A DNA stretch of 64,000 nucleotides from NCBI GenBank assembly GCA_036513895.1, contig DATBYF010000017.1, forward strand, positions 1-64,000, in the 5' to 3' direction. This stretch comes from Palsa-147 sp036513895. GTDB lineage: Bacteria; Acidobacteriota; Terriglobia; Acidiferrales; UBA7541. Shown piece after piece: positions 61,609 through 64,000 of this stretch. The notes beneath the pieces were generated by a model, which was given only the letters and a program-made list of their open reading frames with translations, was not told the origin of the DNA and did no database searches. A program made the translations under genes and the position numbers. The first letter of the stretch is position 1, and each line of letters begins with the position of its first letter.

Positions 61609-63511
61609 AGTCAGGCCTCTCTTCTGCTGTTTCTTTCAAGTTTGTCGGGGCATCCGCGTCGGGATGCGCTTCGAAAATTCCATCGAGGCTTCGAATCAAC
61701 TGAGCTTGGGTGAACGGCTTTCGAAGCATGGAAATTCCTGCCTCGAGGACGCCATGCTCTGCGATGGCTCCGTCGGTGTAGCCAGTCATGTAGAGAACTT
61801 TCGTTTCGGGCCGAGATGCAGCGATGCTGAGCGCGAGTTCGCGGCCGCTCATGCCCGGCATTACGACGTCGGTTAGAAGCAAATCGATCTTTAAAGTGAA
61901 CAGGCCCGCAATCCTGATGGCTTCGGCTGCGTCTGGGGCTTCCAATACGGTGTAACCGAGTTTCATTAGCGTGTTGCTGGTGAGTTTGCGCAGCGACGCT
62001 TCGTCTTCGGCAATTAGGATGGTGCGCGGGCCATGAGTTTGTTCGCGCGAAATCACCGGCTCAGGCTTCTCGATCAGGGAACCTTCGACACGAGGGAGGT
62101 AAATTTTGAAGGAGGCGCCGCGTCCTGGCTCGCTTTCGACAAAAATGTATCCGCCGCTTTGCTTGATGACGCCGTAGACGGTGGCGAGACCGAGACCCGT
62201 GCCCTTTCCCATTTCCTTGGTGGTAAAAAATGGCTCGAAAATGTGCGATTGAACTTCGGCGTCCATGCCGGTGCCCGCGTCAGTGACCGAGACCATGACG
62301 TAGAGGCCGGGAACGACGTATCGGCGATTTTTGCGATCTTCTTCACGCAACTCGACGTTGCAAGTTTCTATTTTCAGAAGGCCGCCGCGAGGCATGGCAT
62401 CGCGCGCGTTAACAGCGAGATTCATGATGACCTGATCGATTTGACCGCGGTCGGCCTTCACTCTGCCGAGATCCGCAGCGCAGATGATCGTCAGTTCAAT
62501 ATCTTCGCCGATGAGACGGCGGAGCATTTTTTCAATGTCCGAGACGACTGCGTTGAGATCGATGATTTTTGGCTCGAGTACCTGCTTGCGGCTGAAGGCG
62601 AGGAGCTGTTGCGTAAGAGATGCGGCGCGGTGACCGGCTTTCAAAATTTCGTCGATCGCTTCGCGAAAAGACTCGTCACCGGAAGAATCCTGCTGGAGAG
62701 CTTCGGCATAGCCGATGATGACGCCGAGGAGATTATTGAAGTCGTGCGCCACACCGCCGGAGAGCCTGCCAATGGCTTCGAGCTTATGCGAAAGGACGAG
62801 CTGCTGCTCGAGTTGCCTGCGCTCGGTGATGTCGCGATTCACGATGACAAGCTTTTCCACTTTTCCATCCAAATTGCGGACGGCACTTGCTGTGGATTCG
62901 AGCATGCGCCACTCACCGCTTTTGTGGCGGATGCGGTATTCGACGCGGCTCCCAACGCCGCTGCTTCGTGCCTGTTCAGCCGCTTTGGTGACCCTCGGTT
63001 GATCTTCGGGATGAATTTGGGCGTAGGCGGAAGTATTCGAAAGTTCGGCCGCGGAGTAGCCGAGTACTTTTTCGTAGGACGGACTGTTGTAGATGCGCTT
63101 TCCGTCCGCTGTGACCACGGCAATCATGTCCGCCGCATTTTCGGTGATGAGGCGAAAGAGCTCTTCGCGTTCAACAAGCCGGATGCGAAAGCGGTGAATT
63201 TGAAGCTGCTGGTAGAGGACGTAGACGACGAAAAGCAGAACCATCCCGACGAGCGCGCGAGTTGCAAGGTGAATGTTCGAATTGTCGAGGAAATTCAGTT
63301 GGAGAGCATATACAGAGAGAGAAAACGAAACGATGCCGACAGTCAGGAGCAGCGTAACGAGGACTCCGGAAAAGGAGAGCCACCATTGGCGGCGCTCTGC
63401 GACCCGCAAGTCGGCGCGTACTGATGGCGTGAGTTTTGCCGGCCGAGCCGCGCGGTGTGGGTTTACTGGCGCGAGAGGGGTCTCATCCACCGATGGTATT
63501 TTCGAGTCCAT
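61580..63511 (-). CDS. hybrid histidine kinase with PAS and receiver domains
   Basis: 643 residues. Two membrane helices (~45-72, FSGVLVTLLLTVGIVSFSLSVYAL, and ~84-107), a PAS/PAC sensor (~118-240, LFRLITENAADMIAVVTADGKRIYNSPSYEKVLGYSAAEL), HisKA (LSHKLEAIGRLSGGVAHDFNNLLGVIIGY, His ~256), HATPase_c (N-box NLAVNARDAMPRGG, G-box TDAGTGMD and GTGLGLATVYG) and a C-terminal receiver (LIAEDEASLRKL, DLLLTDVVMPGMSGREL). It is a membrane-bound sensor that can pass phosphate to its own receiver or to the coupled response regulator downstream. Signal not known. Confidence 0.93.
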   Translation of the reverse strand: MDSKIPSVDETPLAPVNPHRAARPAKLTPSVRADLRVAERRQWWLSFSGVLVTLLLTVGIVSFSLSVYALQLNFLDNSNIHLATRALVGMVLLFVVYVLYQQLQIHRFRIRLVEREELFRLITENAADMIAVVTADGKRIYNSPSYEKVLGYSAAELSNTSAYAQIHPEDQPRVTKAAEQARSSGVGSRVEYRIRHKSGEWRMLESTASAVRNLDGKVEKLVIVNRDITERRQLEQQLVLSHKLEAIGRLSGGVAHDFNNLLGVIIGYAEALQQDSSGDESFREAIDEILKAGHRAASLTQQLLAFSRKQVLEPKIIDLNAVVSDIEKMLRRLIGEDIELTIICAADLGRVKADRGQIDQVIMNLAVNARDAMPRGGLLKIETCNVELREEDRKNRRYVVPGLYVMVSVTDAGTGMDAEVQSHIFEPFFTTKEMGKGTGLGLATVYGVIKQSGGYIFVESEPGRGASFKIYLPRVEGSLIEKPEPVISREQTHGPRTILIAEDEASLRKLTSNTLMKLGYTVLEAPDAAEAIRIAGLFTLKIDLLLTDVVMPGMSGRELALSIAASRPETKVLYMTGYTDGAIAEHGVLEAGISMLRKPFTQAQLIRSLDGIFEAHPDADAPTNLKETAEERPDYAESRHKNS

Positions 63512-64000
63512 GTGGTTTTGTGTGGAAAAAGTGAGAGTGCAGGCTGACCACAGACAGAGCCAGAGCGCGTAATTTCGGCGACTAACGCTGGCGCTGGCCT
63601 TCGGCTAAAAACGGCGATCAGCGTGACAGTAAATTCAGCGAACTCTTGTTTTCCAATGAGAGCATCGGCGAAAGAAGGAAACACTTCAGTGATATTCCGA
63701 TTTGGAGCAGCCAAAAATCAGTTTGAGGAACTGTTTCAACTTGGGGCAGTTTGTAATTGGATACGAGTCAATGAGCGTGGTCTGGAATTCTTTTGACAGC
63801 GACCGATAGTCGGCTTCAATCTATTTTTCCCTTCCGGTTGGTGTGCTCCTAACAAAATGAACGGCGACGATTCTGTGCGGCACAAGGCATAAGCGTCGCA
63901 TTGCATTGAGCCAGGCATTCCGCCGGGCACACCCCTTCAGATCTAACCAGTGGCGAATGCTGCGTTCATTCCGTGCGGCGAGAAATGTACTGGAGCGGGT
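63512..64000. other. 489 bp with no confidently called gene
   Basis: Upstream region of the hybrid kinase gene. On the minus strand a frame is open from the right edge to a TAG at 63821-63823 (about 59 codons, containing RHWLDLKGCARRNAWLNAMRR). It could be the end of a gene outside the window, but I see no family resemblance. No repeat or hairpin of note was found. Confidence 0.3.

Noticed and set aside
62033..63424. 463-codon plus-strand frame opposite the hybrid histidine kinase
   Set aside because: Longest shadow in the window, but the minus-strand kinase has a complete, motif-supported domain set.
63821..64000. Edge-running minus-strand frame
   Set aside because: No recognisable domain and only about 59 codons visible; recorded only as a region note.

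Overview
The window looks like a chromosomal segment of a soil acidobacterium (Acidobacteriota, Terriglobia-like). This is inferred from gene content, not from a marker gene. It carries SBBP-repeat/choice-of-anchor-D proteins with the acidobacterial C-terminal TM-Cys-Gly tail, an Oar-like TonB receptor with a carboxypeptidase-regulatory plug extension, three ASPIC/UnbV (CRTAC1-like) exported proteins, many TPR proteins, and protein-kinase/ATPase/TPR fusions. I found no rRNA, tRNA, CRISPR array or intact insertion sequence.

Layout. 1-4.6 kb: end of an SBBP-repeat protein, a small outer-membrane beta-barrel and a large membrane-TPR protein. 4.9-10.3 kb: aldo/keto reductase, glycerol kinase and glycerol facilitator, then a di-heme cytochrome c paired with a cupredoxin-like protein. 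10.5-13.7 kb: otsA-otsB, in which OtsA is fused to a membrane sensor-like N-terminus. 13.7-14.8 kb (minus strand): an AhpD-family peroxidase whose reading frame is interrupted exactly at the peroxidatic cysteine by an in-frame TGA followed at once by a strong hairpin, so a probable selenoprotein, and a small exported protein. 15-19.2 kb: histidine kinase, response regulator and ASPIC/UnbV protein, translationally coupled. 19.4-31.4 kb: seven-heme TPR cytochrome, GH13 and debranching-type glycosidases, two more ASPIC/UnbV proteins and a TPR protein. 31.8-37.5 kb: TonB-dependent receptor, TPR protein and PfkB sugar kinase. 37.6-43 kb: exported trehalase, a cytochrome c/copper-monooxygenase-like/TPR protein coupled to a thioredoxin-fold protein, and an M28 peptidase lipoprotein. 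43.1-47.3 kb: boxR-boxC-boxB for aerobic benzoyl-CoA degradation, without boxA. 47.4-51.8 kb: an accessory stretch bounded by repeats, with a frameshifted DUF2971 gene and an exported proteasome-fold candidate. 51.8-63.5 kb: OsmC, DUF4242, kinase-ATPase-TPR regulator, HdeD, GAF, ArsR regulator facing a NIPSNAP/PEP-mutase-like pair, and a hybrid histidine kinase with a response regulator.

How the genes fit together. Several units concern alpha-glucan and trehalose turnover (otsAB, trehalase, GH13, debranching enzyme, sugar kinase) and glycerol uptake. Others are exported redox proteins. The box genes add aromatic-compound catabolism. Intergenic regions hold several families of short palindromic repeats. 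The probable Sec-AhpD at 13.7-14.3 kb is the most noteworthy item; the membrane-tethered OtsA and the box cluster come next.
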